The position numbers were made by a program, and so were the translations under genes. The notes under the pieces were generated by a model. The model ran no database searches, was not told the origin of the DNA, and worked only from the letters and a program-made list of their open reading frames with translations. From an uncultured Eubacteriales bacterium (lineage in GTDB: Bacteria; Bacillota; Clostridia; Oscillospirales; Oscillospiraceae), in NCBI GenBank assembly GCA_900546615.1, contig URDJ01000013.1:1-63282 (forward strand): a stretch of DNA of 63,282 nucleotides, written 5' to 3'. Of the stretch, positions 43,092 to 52,609 are shown piece by piece (the stretch's first letter is position 1; each line of letters begins with the position of its first letter).

Positions 43092-45251
43092 ATGGAAGAC
43101 ATCTTATCAGGGCTGAACGCGGCGCAGAGAGAGGCTGTGACGAGCACCGAGGGCTTCGTGCGCGTCATAGCCGGGGCAGGCTCGGGCAAGACCCGCGCGC
43201 TCTCGCGCAGGTTCGCCTTCCTCGTGAACGAGCTGGGCATACTCCCCGGGCACATCCTCTGCGTGACCTTCACGAACAAGTCCGCCGCGGAAATGCGCCA
43301 GCGCATACACAACCTCACCGGCGACAACGATACCGGCTACATCAACACCTTTCACGGCTTCTGCGTCTCAGTTCTGCAGGAGGATTCCCACGCCGTCGGC
43401 TATCCAAAGAGCTTCCTCGTGCTCGACAACTCCGACATAGACTCGATGCTCCAAATTATCTACGACGAGCGCGGCCTCTCCCTGCGCGACATGACCTTCT
43501 CCGCCGCGCGGGACATGATAGAGATTCAAAAGCTGTTCAAAAAGCCCGAGTACTACCGCGACCTCGTCTCCATGTCGCTGGAGGCCCTGCGGGACAAGTA
43601 TCTCGGCGCGGTCTCGGCGCAGGACATCATCTTCTACGGCTATCTCTATCAGGAAAAGAAGTGCTTCGGCCTCGACTACAACGACCTAATCATCTTCTCG
43701 CTGCACATCTTCGAGACGCACGAAGACATACGCCTCAAGTGGCAGGAGCGGCTCGAGTACATCATGATAGATGAATTTCAGGACATCGACGAGCTGCAGT
43801 ACCGGCTCATGAAGGCGCTGTGCGGCTATCACCGCAACCTGTTCATAGTCGGCGACCCGGACCAGACCATCTACACCTGGCGCGGCGCGAACGTGAAATT
43901 CCTGCTCGACTTTGACCGGGATTTCCCGGGGACGAAGACCGTCATGATGATGGAAAACTACCGCTCCACACCGCAGATACTCGCCGCGGCGAACTCGCTC
44001 ATCGACACGAACGAGTTGAGGATTAAAAAATCGCTCATCCCCACCCTGCCGGACGGAGGGCCGGTGCTCTGCCACTTCGCGGAAAATCAGGAGGCAGAGG
44101 CGGGCTGGATAGCGATGCAGATAGAAAAGCTGCACGGCGAGGGCGTGCCCTACCGCGACATGACGGTGCTCTACCGGGCGCACTACGTGACGCGCTCTGT
44201 GGAGGAGGTCTTCCTGCGGCTGAAGCTGCCCTATGTCATCTACAGCGGGGTACAGTTTTTCGCGCGTGCGGAGATAAAGGACGCGCTGTCGTACCTGCGC
44301 ATGGCGGCGTACAGGGACGACCTGTCGTTCCTGCGGATAGCGAACAGGCCAAAGCGGAACCTCGGCAAGCAGCGGATGGCGTTTTTGCAGGGCTACGCGG
44401 CGGAGCGGGGCTGCTCGCTCTACCGGGCGCTCGTCGATAATCTGGACTCGCCGGAGCTGAAGGGCACGAAGGCGCGGCAGTTCGCGGAGCTTATTGAGGG
44501 CTACGCGCAGGAGAGCGCAGGCAGGCCGGTGTCCGAGCTGCTGTCGGAGCTGCTGGACAGGAGCGGCTACGAGCACCAGCTGCGCACGGAGGGCGCGCAG
44601 GACAGGCTGGACAACCTCGCGGAGCTGAAGCAGTCGGTGTACCAGTACGAGACGGGCTGCGGCGAGGAGAGCACGCTGGAGCGCTACCTGAGCCACGTGG
44701 CGCTGTTCACGAACCAGGACGCGGACGCGGGCGGCGACAGGGTGAAGCTCATGACGGTGCACGCGGCCAAGGGCCTCGAGTTCCCGCACGTCTTCCTCTG
44801 CGGCATGAACGAGGGCATCTTCCCGTCCCGGAAGGTGCGGACGCAGAAGGCCATGGAGGAGGAACGACGGCTGGCCTTCGTCGCCCTGACGCGGGCGCAG
44901 CGCGGGCTGTACATCACCGAGTCGGCGGGCAGGAACATCGACGGCTCGCCCAGATACCCCTCGAGGTTCATACTGGACATCGCGCCGGGGCTGCTGGAAT
45001 ACACGGAACCGCCCCGCGATGGGCTTATAAGGGAGGCGCGTGACTACATCCGCTCGAGCGCGTCGCGCCTGCCGGAGGACGAGCAGACCCCGCAGTTTTC
45101 CCCGGGCGACAGGGTGCTCCACTCCCACCTCGGCCCCGGCACGGTCATGGAGACGGACGCGGAGAACGAGGCTTACCTCATCCATTTCGACGTCCTGCCG
45201 ACGCCGAGGAAAATATCCTTCAAAGTAAAACTCTCACCCGACGGAAAATAA
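43092..45251 (+). CDS. UvrD/PcrA-type superfamily 1 helicase
   Basis: A 719-aa 3'-to-5' DNA helicase. Motif Q/I: LNAAQREAVTSTEG and IAGAGSGKTRALSRR; motif II DEFQDIDELQY; motif III GDPDQTIYTWRGAN; motif V/VI LMTVHAAKGLEFPHVFLCG and ALTRAQRGLYITES. The C-terminus ends with a small beta-rich tail (SPGDRVLHSHLGPGTVMETD) as in PcrA. The ATG at 43092 has GGAGG. A role in repair or replication-fork restart is inferred; whether it is the housekeeping PcrA is uncertain. Confidence 0.9.
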   Translation: MEDILSGLNAAQREAVTSTEGFVRVIAGAGSGKTRALSRRFAFLVNELGILPGHILCVTFTNKSAAEMRQRIHNLTGDNDTGYINTFHGFCVSVLQEDSHAVGYPKSFLVLDNSDIDSMLQIIYDERGLSLRDMTFSAARDMIEIQKLFKKPEYYRDLVSMSLEALRDKYLGAVSAQDIIFYGYLYQEKKCFGLDYNDLIIFSLHIFETHEDIRLKWQERLEYIMIDEFQDIDELQYRLMKALCGYHRNLFIVGDPDQTIYTWRGANVKFLLDFDRDFPGTKTVMMMENYRSTPQILAAANSLIDTNELRIKKSLIPTLPDGGPVLCHFAENQEAEAGWIAMQIEKLHGEGVPYRDMTVLYRAHYVTRSVEEVFLRLKLPYVIYSGVQFFARAEIKDALSYLRMAAYRDDLSFLRIANRPKRNLGKQRMAFLQGYAAERGCSLYRALVDNLDSPELKGTKARQFAELIEGYAQESAGRPVSELLSELLDRSGYEHQLRTEGAQDRLDNLAELKQSVYQYETGCGEESTLERYLSHVALFTNQDADAGGDRVKLMTVHAAKGLEFPHVFLCGMNEGIFPSRKVRTQKAMEEERRLAFVALTRAQRGLYITESAGRNIDGSPRYPSRFILDIAPGLLEYTEPPRDGLIREARDYIRSSASRLPEDEQTPQFSPGDRVLHSHLGPGTVMETDAENEAYLIHFDVLPTPRKISFKVKLSPDGK

Positions 45252-45257
45252 TAAAAC

Positions 45258-45288
45258 GCCGCCCCGTCCCACGAGAGGACGGGGCGGC
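45258..45288. terminator. Bidirectional terminator between the helicase and lipoprotein genes
   Basis: A 12-bp GC-rich stem (45258-45269 with 45277-45288). The minus-strand tail GTTTTATTATTTT serves the lipoprotein gene; the plus-strand tail is weaker. Confidence 0.85.
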
Positions 45289-45303
45289 ACAGCATTTTAT
45301 CCC

Positions 45304-47667
45304 TTACCGCTGTTCGTTCACGTACAGGGACACGCGGTCCTGTATGAGCGCGGCGGTCTGCTCGGCGGTCTTCACGTTCGAGGTGAAAGCCTGCAGCTCC
45401 TCGTTTATGATGTCCAGGATGTTCTTATCGTAGGCGGCGGTGCGGGTCGTGGAGTCGATGAGCGCCCGCAGGCCCTGCGCCTCCTCCTTCGTCATGGCGT
45501 AGAAGTCGATGGTGAAATCGCCCCAGCCGATGGTGCCGGCGGGCAGTTCCTCCTCCTTGCCGGTGTCCGGGTCCTTCCAGGTGTCCTTCTTCATGGCCTC
45601 GGCCTCGGCGGCGTCGTAGGCCCGGCGGTTGAGCGGCAGGCCGTCGATGTACTGCGCGCCCTTTGCGTAGTCCTCGGTGAGCATGCCGCGCACGAAGCTC
45701 CACGCCGCGTCCATGTTCCGGCAGGTGGCGCTGATGCTCAGCGGATCGCCAGAGAGGGTGATGAGGTTGCCCACGCCCTCCGCCGTGGGATAGCCCTTGA
45801 AGGTCGCCCCGCCCTTCGTGACCGCGACGCAGGTCTGGTAGTCGCGGAAGTCGCGCAGCTCGTAGGGCATAAGCAGCTGGCGGCCCTCGGCCATGAGCTG
45901 GTATGGGCTGACTCCCAGTTCCTCATACACGAATTCCTCCGAAAACAGTCGGCTGAAATTGAGCACGTCGATGAAATCGGGGCTGTTGAAGCTGCACTCG
46001 CCCTTCTGCCAGTCCACATAGCGGTCGAGGCCGTAGCGGAGCATGCTGTCGAGCACCGAGCTGCGTGTCATGCCCTGTCCGAGGATGTACTTCGCCTCGG
46101 GGTGGGCCTTGACGACCTCCTGCATCTGCGCGAGCGTCCAGCCCGGCTCCCTGCCCACGACTTCGCTCTTGCCCACGAGGGTGGTGATGCCGAAGCCCGG
46201 CGCAACGGAATAGAGCTTTCCCTCAGTCTCGACTGCCCTGAGAACCGGGGCCATGAAGCTGTCGCGGCTCAGCTCGGAGTCCTTGTCAATCAGCTCGTAA
46301 ATGTCCTTGAGCAGCCCCTTGGCTGCGTACCTAGCCATGGGCAGGTCGGTGGTCACGAACAGGTCGGGCACGTTGCCGCTGAGTATCTCGGTGTTCAGCT
46401 TCGTGACGCCGGCCGAGTAGTCCTCGTCCGTGGCGTACTGCGAGTAATCCGTCACCTCTATGCGCGCGCTGCGGCTGCTGGTGTTAAACTCGAGCACCGC
46501 CTTGCTGAGGCTCGGGCTGAGATAGTTGCAGGCGAGCCGGAGCGTCACCAGCTTCGCCGCCTCCTCCGCGCTCAGCTCCGAGAGACGGTACAGCTCGGAT
46601 TTCTCGGTGTCATAGTCGTTCACGACGCAGTACAGCTCCCCGCCCTCGTCGAAGTATACCCCGGCGAGCCGGTTCGCGTCTATGCCGCAGTCAAGCAGCC
46701 CGGCCAGGCGAGTGCTCTTGCCGGTGCCCGCGTCCAGCCCGTAGATGTAGAGGCCGTCCACACAGCTGAATGAATGGCCGCCTCCGCCGGACCATACGTT
46801 GTCGGCGTTTCTGGGCAGGGCGATGTCCGGCCCCAGGGCCTTCGCCTTGAAATCCACGGGCCGGAGCACATGGCCCTCGTCCCCGCGGCCCGCTATTGCG
46901 GCGCGGCCGTCCGCAAGACTGAGCGCCGTGTCCCACCAGCCGGGCACTGCCTGCGCTCCGAGGAACTCGCCCTGAGCGTCAAACAGCGCCGCCGCGCTCT
47001 GGTCGTACAGCACGCAGAGGTTGCCTTCCGCGTCGGAGCACATCGCAGACATGTTCACGCTCTCGCCCGCGTCCTGCTCCGCAGTTTTCACCGCCTCGAG
47101 CGCCTTGTCCAGCTCGACGCTCAGCTTCTCCTGCGCCGTGTCCCTGTCCAGAAGGAGCAGTCGGCTCGACGTGACCTCCTTCGCGTACTCATATTTGTCC
47201 GCCTCGTCGCCCGAAAAGCCCTCCGGCAGCTCGTAGCGCGTGCCGTTTACCGTCTCGTAGAGCCACAGCCCGTCCTTAGCGGGCGCGATGGCGTTTATCT
47301 GCACCCGGTAGTCCTCAAGGCCCTCCGGCCGCTCGGGCGCGCTGTAGCCCGACAGCTTCTCCGCCTTGCCGCCCTCCAGCGGCGCCGACCACAGCTCCTC
47401 CGGCGAGATGCTGCCGTCGTCCTGCCAGACGCCGCCCGAGGAAAAGTACAGCCTGCCGTCCACGAGGGTGCGGGCGCTCATGTATCCGTCCGGGCCGTCA
47501 ATCTTCAGACGCTCCGCCTTCCAGACGCTGCCCGTGCCCTCCGACGCACCGCCTCCCGGCCCCGCCGTCGGCCCCGAGCCGCCGGCCGCCGTCCCGCAGC
47601 CCGCCAGCAGGCCGACCGCCAGTACCGCCGAGCCGGCCAGCGCCAATGCTCTCTTTCTATTTTTCAT
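45304..47667 (-). CDS. Lipoprotein joining a propeller-like domain to a family 1 solute-binding domain
   Basis: A 787-aa lipoprotein. Signal peptide with lipobox LLAGC (mature Cys at about residue 24). Residues about 50-350 consist of repeating beta-strand units with RLYFSSGGVWQDDG-like motifs, resembling a propeller. The second half is a solute-binding domain: LRLACNYLSPSLSKAVLEFN, VPDLFVTTDLPMARYAAKGL and the hinge GWTLAQMQEVV. It is a paralogue of the 52610 gene. No ABC permease or ATPase adjoins it, so the transport role is uncertain. Start: ATG with GGAGG at 8 nt. Confidence 0.85.
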   Translation of the reverse strand: MKNRKRALALAGSAVLAVGLLAGCGTAAGGSGPTAGPGGGASEGTGSVWKAERLKIDGPDGYMSARTLVDGRLYFSSGGVWQDDGSISPEELWSAPLEGGKAEKLSGYSAPERPEGLEDYRVQINAIAPAKDGLWLYETVNGTRYELPEGFSGDEADKYEYAKEVTSSRLLLLDRDTAQEKLSVELDKALEAVKTAEQDAGESVNMSAMCSDAEGNLCVLYDQSAAALFDAQGEFLGAQAVPGWWDTALSLADGRAAIAGRGDEGHVLRPVDFKAKALGPDIALPRNADNVWSGGGGHSFSCVDGLYIYGLDAGTGKSTRLAGLLDCGIDANRLAGVYFDEGGELYCVVNDYDTEKSELYRLSELSAEEAAKLVTLRLACNYLSPSLSKAVLEFNTSSRSARIEVTDYSQYATDEDYSAGVTKLNTEILSGNVPDLFVTTDLPMARYAAKGLLKDIYELIDKDSELSRDSFMAPVLRAVETEGKLYSVAPGFGITTLVGKSEVVGREPGWTLAQMQEVVKAHPEAKYILGQGMTRSSVLDSMLRYGLDRYVDWQKGECSFNSPDFIDVLNFSRLFSEEFVYEELGVSPYQLMAEGRQLLMPYELRDFRDYQTCVAVTKGGATFKGYPTAEGVGNLITLSGDPLSISATCRNMDAAWSFVRGMLTEDYAKGAQYIDGLPLNRRAYDAAEAEAMKKDTWKDPDTGKEEELPAGTIGWGDFTIDFYAMTKEEAQGLRALIDSTTRTAAYDKNILDIINEELQAFTSNVKTAEQTAALIQDRVSLYVNEQR

Positions 47668-47722
47668 CAATGTATCCTCCATGACTGTATTGCGCTACTG
47701 TATGAGGTGTAGTAGCACAGTT

Positions 47723-47751
47723 AGGGTATCATCCGTCCTTTGCTTAGTCAA
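47723..47751 (-). promoter_or_regulatory. Promoter of the first fusion lipoprotein
   Basis: TTGACT (47746-47751) and TACCCT (47723-47728), 17-bp spacer, minus strand. A perfect inverted repeat (GAATATTA-cat-TAATATTC, 47764-47782) lies just upstream of the -35 and may be an operator. Confidence 0.6.
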
Positions 47752-47805
47752 GGAGGCTGCTGTGAATATTACATTAATATTCCTTAAGACAAATGAAGAA
47801 ATGTG

Positions 47806-48363
47806 CTAGTCGAAGGTGTGCTCCCAGCCGAGACCGTGCAGGTGCGAGATATCCGTCCCGGGCCGGGCGATGGCCCATAGGCGGTCGGGCGTGTCGTCGG
47901 AGTGTGCGCCGCAGAGCGCGGCAAAGTCCCGCCAGCTGTCCGGGAAGCTGACGCCCGCGCCGCCCTTGCGGAACAGCGGACGCATCCCCAGACGGCTCTC
48001 GTACCACGCGCAGAGGCCCTCGTCCGCCGGCAGGGTCGCTACGACCTGCGCGCCCGCACGGAACGCACCCTCGATGAGCCTGCGGCCCAGCCCGGCCGCT
48101 ATGCCAAGACCCCGGTGCTCCGGCGCGGTGGCCATGGCGTAGATATAGCCGCAGTCGAGGCCCGCCGCCCGCGGCCCCAACAGGCAGTGGCCCATGGCGC
48201 AAAGCTCGCCGTCAAGCTCCGCTGCGATGCAGCTCTCGGGTGTCCAGAGCAGCCTGAAATAGCCCGCCACCAGCTCCTCGCTGTCGCCAAAGACCTCGCA
48301 CCAGAGCCGGGTGAGCGGGGCTATATCCTCTATAGTCGAATATCTATACAATATTTCAGACAT
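47806..48363 (-). CDS. GNAT-family acetyltransferase
   Basis: A 185-aa single-domain acyl-CoA transferase. The acetyl-CoA loop is in APEHRGLGIAAGL, preceded by the strand YIYAMATAP and followed by ALCAWYESRLGMRPLF, the standard GNAT layout. The substrate is not predictable. It overlaps the DUF2156 gene by 8 nt, so the two are probably made together. Confidence 0.88.
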   Translation of the reverse strand: MSEILYRYSTIEDIAPLTRLWCEVFGDSEELVAGYFRLLWTPESCIAAELDGELCAMGHCLLGPRAAGLDCGYIYAMATAPEHRGLGIAAGLGRRLIEGAFRAGAQVVATLPADEGLCAWYESRLGMRPLFRKGGAGVSFPDSWRDFAALCGAHSDDTPDRLWAIARPGTDISHLHGLGWEHTFD

Positions 48364-49258
48364 CCGAGCGCTCCCTCACGGTGTATTTCGTCAGCAGGAA
48401 CTCGGGGTAGTATTCCCCCTTGGCAGCTCTCAGGTTCTCGTGCCCCATGTCGTCCTCGCGGTTGAGATAGACGATGTTCGGGTGGTCTCGCAGGACCTGC
48501 CTTGCGAACTCACGGCAGACCATCGGATAGGCCCCGGGCATGGAGGCAAAAGCCTTTTCGAAGTGAATATCAAAGGTGTCGGAGGATATGACCTCGCCCA
48601 CGGTGAAACCGACGAGCCTGCCGTCCGCGAACAGGACGCCCCCCTCAAGCCCCAGCTCCTTCCAGCGCATGAAGCCGCGCACTATCGCCGCGTGCTCGTC
48701 GTCGAGGCCGTCGGGCGGCGTCTCATAGACGCCCTGCCACTCGCCCAGCATACCCATGCACCATGGCATCAGCTCAGGTGTGAGCCGCCTGAACTCCCAT
48801 GAATGCTCCTTTTCAAAGCGGTTGCAGAAGTTGCGCTTGCCGTGCAGCTTCTTGCCGGCGAAGGTGGAGAGCTTTTCGGCCGAGTAGATGTAGTCGAAGC
48901 AGTCACGGTCCTCGGCGAAGCAAAACCTTCCGGGATATGCCAGCTCGAGCAGTTCTCGGTGCTCCTCGGTCACTCCGCGGATGGCAAGTGGATAGCCCCT
49001 GTGCGCGGCAAATTCCGTGAGCGCGTCCACGGCGGGGCGCACATCGCCCGAGCCTATTGGGAAGGCGAAGAAGGGCATGTCCTCATACCTGAGCTTGGTC
49101 AGCAGCCGCCCGTCTACTGAGGCCAGATGCTGCCTGTAGGCGCCGTCCCACATGTAGATGTTGCCGAAGTTGTAGTCTGCCGAGCGCGAGTCCTCGGCAC
49201 GAATGAAAGGCTCTGCCCATGCCCTGTCGGAGATAGAGAGCCTGCGGAATCGAAGCAT
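48356..49258 (-). CDS. DUF2156 (LPG-synthase-like) acyltransferase domain protein
   Basis: A 300-aa protein with the phosphatidylglycerol lysyltransferase C-terminal fold, a double-GNAT arrangement. Key stretches are GNIYMWDGAYRQHL, KKLHGKRNFCNRFEKEH and YLNREDDMGHENLRAAKGEY. There is no membrane domain, so unlike MprF it is a soluble stand-alone version; the function of this group is not established. It lies between UDG and the GNAT gene. Confidence 0.85.
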   Translation of the reverse strand: MLRFRRLSISDRAWAEPFIRAEDSRSADYNFGNIYMWDGAYRQHLASVDGRLLTKLRYEDMPFFAFPIGSGDVRPAVDALTEFAAHRGYPLAIRGVTEEHRELLELAYPGRFCFAEDRDCFDYIYSAEKLSTFAGKKLHGKRNFCNRFEKEHSWEFRRLTPELMPWCMGMLGEWQGVYETPPDGLDDEHAAIVRGFMRWKELGLEGGVLFADGRLVGFTVGEVISSDTFDIHFEKAFASMPGAYPMVCREFARQVLRDHPNIVYLNREDDMGHENLRAAKGEYYPEFLLTKYTVRERSDV

Positions 49259-49276
49259 AAATATGCGCCTTTCTGT

Positions 49277-49843
49277 TTAATAGGTGTGGTCGCAGACGGA
49301 ATGTATCTCCGCCTCGAGCCGCTTGAGGTCGTCGAAGGTCTCCGGCCTCTTGCCCGGGTCGCGCAGCAGCGCCGCCGGGTGGTAGAGCGCCATGACTCGT
49401 CTCCCGTCCACCTCGAACCACTTGCCGTGCTCCTTCGTTATCTTGAAATCCGGCTTTATGAAGGTCATGGCCGAAATACGGCCCAGACAGACGATGAGCT
49501 TCGGGTCAAGCAGCTCGATCTGCCGGTTCAGCCAGTCGGAGCAGGCCTCCTGCTCGGTCGCAGACGGGTCGCGGTTCTTCGGCGGGCGGCACTTCACCAT
49601 GTTCGCGATGTATACCCGGCTGCGGTCGAGGTATATAAGCTCCAGCATATCGTCGAGCAGCTTGCCGCCGCGCCCTACAAAGGGCTCGCCCTTCAAATCC
49701 TCCTGCTCGCCGGGGCCCTCGCCTATGAAAAGCACCTCGGCATTCTCCGGCCCCACGCCGAACACCACGTTGTGCCGCGTCTCGCACAGCCCGCAGCGGC
49801 GGCATTCCAGGCACTCGCTCCTCAGCTTCTCCCAACTGTCCAT
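49277..49843 (-). CDS. Uracil-DNA glycosylase, family 4 (Fe-S)
   Basis: Base-excision repair enzyme of 188 aa. The [4Fe-4S] cysteines are CxxC in CRRCGLC and a later pair in VKCRPPKNRDPSATEQEAC. Motif A is GEGPGEQED and the second active-site motif is HPAALLR. The start overlaps the cca stop by one base (TGATG), suggesting coupled translation. Confidence 0.93.
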   Translation of the reverse strand: MDSWEKLRSECLECRRCGLCETRHNVVFGVGPENAEVLFIGEGPGEQEDLKGEPFVGRGGKLLDDMLELIYLDRSRVYIANMVKCRPPKNRDPSATEQEACSDWLNRQIELLDPKLIVCLGRISAMTFIKPDFKITKEHGKWFEVDGRRVMALYHPAALLRDPGKRPETFDDLKRLEAEIHSVCDHTY

Positions 49844-50982
49844 CAGTTCTGCACCTTTCTCTCTGCAAGTTTACATAATATTTCTCTATGATTATCCTCC
49901 GGGTGGTCGATGACATGCTCGAGCATTCTATCGAGCTCCCGGCCCAGTTCCGCTCCGCCGTAGCCCATAGCCTGCAGCTCATGGCCTCCAATCGCCAGAG
50001 CTGACAGGCTCCAGCACTCACCCGAGCGCAGGACGGCGCGGAGCGCGGGATTTTTAGGGTAAGCTGCAAGCACAGCCCGCTCGCCATGGTCGCGCAGCAG
50101 GCGCTTCCAATCCCGGCTGCCGGAGCGGAGCACCTCGACCGCCGAGGCGTTCAGCCGCACGGCGGCGCCGTCGAGCCGCAGGGATATCAGAAGTTGCTCA
50201 GTAGACATAATATAACCGCATTGCTCGAGCCAGAAGCAAAAGTGTGCGAGCCGCGCGTATTTGGGCAGGGTACGAAGGCTGGGCGCCGGGGCCTCCTGAG
50301 CATCTCGGAGCAGGTATTTGTCCAGCAGGCCCAGGGACACCAGCGAGCGCGCCAGCTCCGGTCCGGGGCTGGCCAGCGTCTTGAGCAGCTCATCCCGCAC
50401 GCGCTCGGCCGAGAGCGTCCGGGCGAGCGGGGCGAGGTGGCGTATGGCCTCGAGCGCGGCGGGGTCGATGTCGAAGCCGAGCTGGGCCGAGAAGCGCAGG
50501 GTTCTGAGCATACGCAGGGCGTCCTCATTGAAGCGGCGCTCCGGCTCTCCGACGCAGCGCAGGAGGCGGCGTGAGAGGTCCTCCCTGCCGCCGAAGGGGT
50601 CGGTTATGTTCCCGGCGGCGTCCATGGCCATGGCGTTCACGGTGAAATCCCGCCGGGCGAGGTCGGCCTCGAGCGGGCAGCCGAACTCGACGCTGTCGGG
50701 TCGGCGGTGGTCGGAGTAAGCACCCTCGGCACGGAAGGTTGTTACCTCTACGGGCCTGCCGAAGTCCAGCACTGTGACGGTGCCGTGTCTCATGCCCGTA
50801 CATACGCAGCGCCGGAACAGGCCGAGCACCTCCTCCGGCCGCGCGGAGGTGGCCACGTCCCAGTCCGAGGGCCTCCTGCCGAGAAGACTGTCGCGAACGC
50901 AGCCGCCCGCCAGCACCGCAGTATGATCATTTTGACCGAGCCTGTCCAGTATTTCAAGTACAAATTTAGGCGGGTGTTTCAT
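49843..50982 (-). CDS. cca: CCA tRNA nucleotidyltransferase
   Basis: Adds or repairs the CCA end of tRNAs. A 379-aa class II enzyme: AVLAGGCVRDSLLGRRPSDWDVATSA is the catalytic head, with DxD in DWD; RDFTVNAMAMDAAGNITDPF and RFNEDALRMLRTLRFSAQLGF follow. The ATG at 50982 has AGGAGC. The gene heads the cca-UDG-DUF2156-GNAT operon and is divergent from murC. Confidence 0.95.
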   Translation of the reverse strand: MKHPPKFVLEILDRLGQNDHTAVLAGGCVRDSLLGRRPSDWDVATSARPEEVLGLFRRCVCTGMRHGTVTVLDFGRPVEVTTFRAEGAYSDHRRPDSVEFGCPLEADLARRDFTVNAMAMDAAGNITDPFGGREDLSRRLLRCVGEPERRFNEDALRMLRTLRFSAQLGFDIDPAALEAIRHLAPLARTLSAERVRDELLKTLASPGPELARSLVSLGLLDKYLLRDAQEAPAPSLRTLPKYARLAHFCFWLEQCGYIMSTEQLLISLRLDGAAVRLNASAVEVLRSGSRDWKRLLRDHGERAVLAAYPKNPALRAVLRSGECWSLSALAIGGHELQAMGYGGAELGRELDRMLEHVIDHPEDNHREILCKLAERKVQN

Positions 50983-51002
50983 TGAAGCTCCTGTTTTAAT
51001 CC

Positions 51003-51031
51003 TTGTATTGTTAAGCATAATGTATTATAAT
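51003..51031 (+). promoter_or_regulatory. Promoter of murC
   Basis: TTGTAT (51003-51008) and TATAAT (51026-51031) with a 17-bp spacer. Its -10 lies on the same ATTATAAT octamer as the -10 of the divergent cca promoter. Confidence 0.7.
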
Positions 51032-51053
51032 CGCAGGGAAATGACAAGAACAA
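51024..51053 (-). promoter_or_regulatory. Promoter of cca
   Basis: TTGTTC (51048-51053) and TATAAT (51024-51029) on the minus strand with an 18-bp spacer; overlaps the murC -10. Confidence 0.6.
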
Positions 51054-51075
51054 TTTTCGAGGGCTTGGAGTATAT

Positions 51076-52446
51076 ATGGCAGACTTTGAACAATACCTGA
51101 AGCCGGGCAAGCGCGGGCATCTCATTGGAGCGGGCGGGGTCTCGATGGCGCCGCTGGCGGAGGTGCTGGCGGGCATGGGCCTCGTGATAGACGGCTCGGA
51201 CATGGCTGAGAGCGAAAAGACGAGGTACCTGCGCACACTGGGCATAGACATCAAGATAGGCCATTCGGCCATGAACGTTGCGCCGGACATCCAGTTCGTG
51301 GTAAGGACCGCGGCTGTGCATGACGACAATCCTGAGATCGTGGAGGCGAAGGCGAGGGGCGTGCCTGTGTTCGAGCGCGCGCAGGCCTGGGGCGCGATCA
51401 TGTGCGACTATGACAACGCCCTGTGCATCGCGGGCACGCACGGCAAGACCACGACGACGAGCATGTGCACGCACATCCTCATGGCCGCGGAGCGCGACCC
51501 GACCGTGATGATAGGCGGCACGCTGCCGCTGCTGCACGCCGGCCACCGCGTCGGCGGAGGGGACACGATAATTCTCGAGAGCTGTGAGTACCACGACTCG
51601 TTTTTGTATTTCTGCCCGACGATAGCGGTTATACTGGACATAGAAGCCGACCATCTGGACTATTTCAGCGGGCTGGAGGACGTAAAGCGCTCCTTCCGGG
51701 AGTTTGCCTCGAAGGTACCGGAGCACGGGAAGATCGTCGCGAACATTGACGACCGGAACACGATGGATGCGCTCGAGCCGCTGGGCCGGGAGCTTTTCAC
51801 CTTCGGGCTGACCGACCGTGCGGACGTGTACGCGCGGAACATCCGCAGCGTGGGTGCGAACAGCGAGTTCGACATCTACTGTCACGGCAAGCTCTTTACG
51901 AGCGTGACGCTGCACATCCCGGGCATGCACAACGTGAAGAACGCCCTCGCGGCGACGGCGGCCTGCATCTGTCTCGGCGTGAGGCCGAACGCGGTGAAAT
52001 ACGGCCTCGCGGGCTTTAACGGCGCTGGCCGGAGATTCGAGTTTAAGGGCAAGTACAACGGCGCGGACATCTACGACGACTACGCGCACCATCCGGGCGA
52101 GCTGAAAGCCCTGCTGGACGCGGTGGAGCCGCTGGGCTACAAGCGGACGATACTGGTGTTCCAGCCGCACACCTACACGCGCACAGCGGCGCTGTTTGAC
52201 GATTTCATCGAGCAGCTGCAGCGGCCCGACCTCACCTATCTGGCGGAGATCTACGCCGCGAGGGAGAGCAACACGCTCGGCATCTCGTCCGCCGACCTCG
52301 CGCAGCATATCGACGGCTGCCGCTTCTATCCCGCCTTTGAGCAGATAGAGCAGAGCCTCAGGGAAACCGCCCGCCCCGGCGACATCATACTCACAGTCGG
52401 TGCAGGAGATATCTATAAAATAGGAGAGCGTCTGGCGAGCGACTGA
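51076..52446 (+). CDS. murC: MurC, UDP-MurNAc L-alanine ligase
   Basis: First amino-acid addition to UDP-MurNAc. A 456-aa Mur ligase: GAGGVSMAPLAEVL in the N-terminal Rossmann domain, P-loop AGTHGKTTTTSMCTHIL, and IYDDYAHHPGELKALL in the C-terminal domain. A GGAG site precedes the ATG. It lies 42 kb from the dcw cluster and is monocistronic, with its own terminator. Confidence 0.96.
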   Translation: MADFEQYLKPGKRGHLIGAGGVSMAPLAEVLAGMGLVIDGSDMAESEKTRYLRTLGIDIKIGHSAMNVAPDIQFVVRTAAVHDDNPEIVEAKARGVPVFERAQAWGAIMCDYDNALCIAGTHGKTTTTSMCTHILMAAERDPTVMIGGTLPLLHAGHRVGGGDTIILESCEYHDSFLYFCPTIAVILDIEADHLDYFSGLEDVKRSFREFASKVPEHGKIVANIDDRNTMDALEPLGRELFTFGLTDRADVYARNIRSVGANSEFDIYCHGKLFTSVTLHIPGMHNVKNALAATAACICLGVRPNAVKYGLAGFNGAGRRFEFKGKYNGADIYDDYAHHPGELKALLDAVEPLGYKRTILVFQPHTYTRTAALFDDFIEQLQRPDLTYLAEIYAARESNTLGISSADLAQHIDGCRFYPAFEQIEQSLRETARPGDIILTVGAGDIYKIGERLASD

Positions 52447-52460
52447 CGCGCCGGCTGAAT

Positions 52461-52495
52461 AAATCCCCCGAAATCCGTTGGATCTCGGGGGATTT
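52461..52495 (+). terminator. murC terminator
   Basis: Inverted repeat of ten base pairs (52461-52470 with 52486-52495) plus an inner ATCC/GGAT pair, followed by TTTTGCAG. Confidence 0.75.
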
Positions 52496-52538
52496 TGCAG
52501 CTTAAATAAAACTTAATTGAATAATAATCCGTCTCACA

Positions 52539-52567
52539 TTGACAGGAAGGGAAAATTGAGCTAAAAT
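52539..52567 (+). promoter_or_regulatory. Promoter of the second fusion lipoprotein
   Basis: A consensus TTGACA (52539-52544) and TAAAAT (52562-52567) with exactly 17 bp between them. Confidence 0.8.
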
Positions 52568-52609
52568 ACCCGTGTTATCACACTTAATACGGCTAACGGA
52601 GGACAGGAA

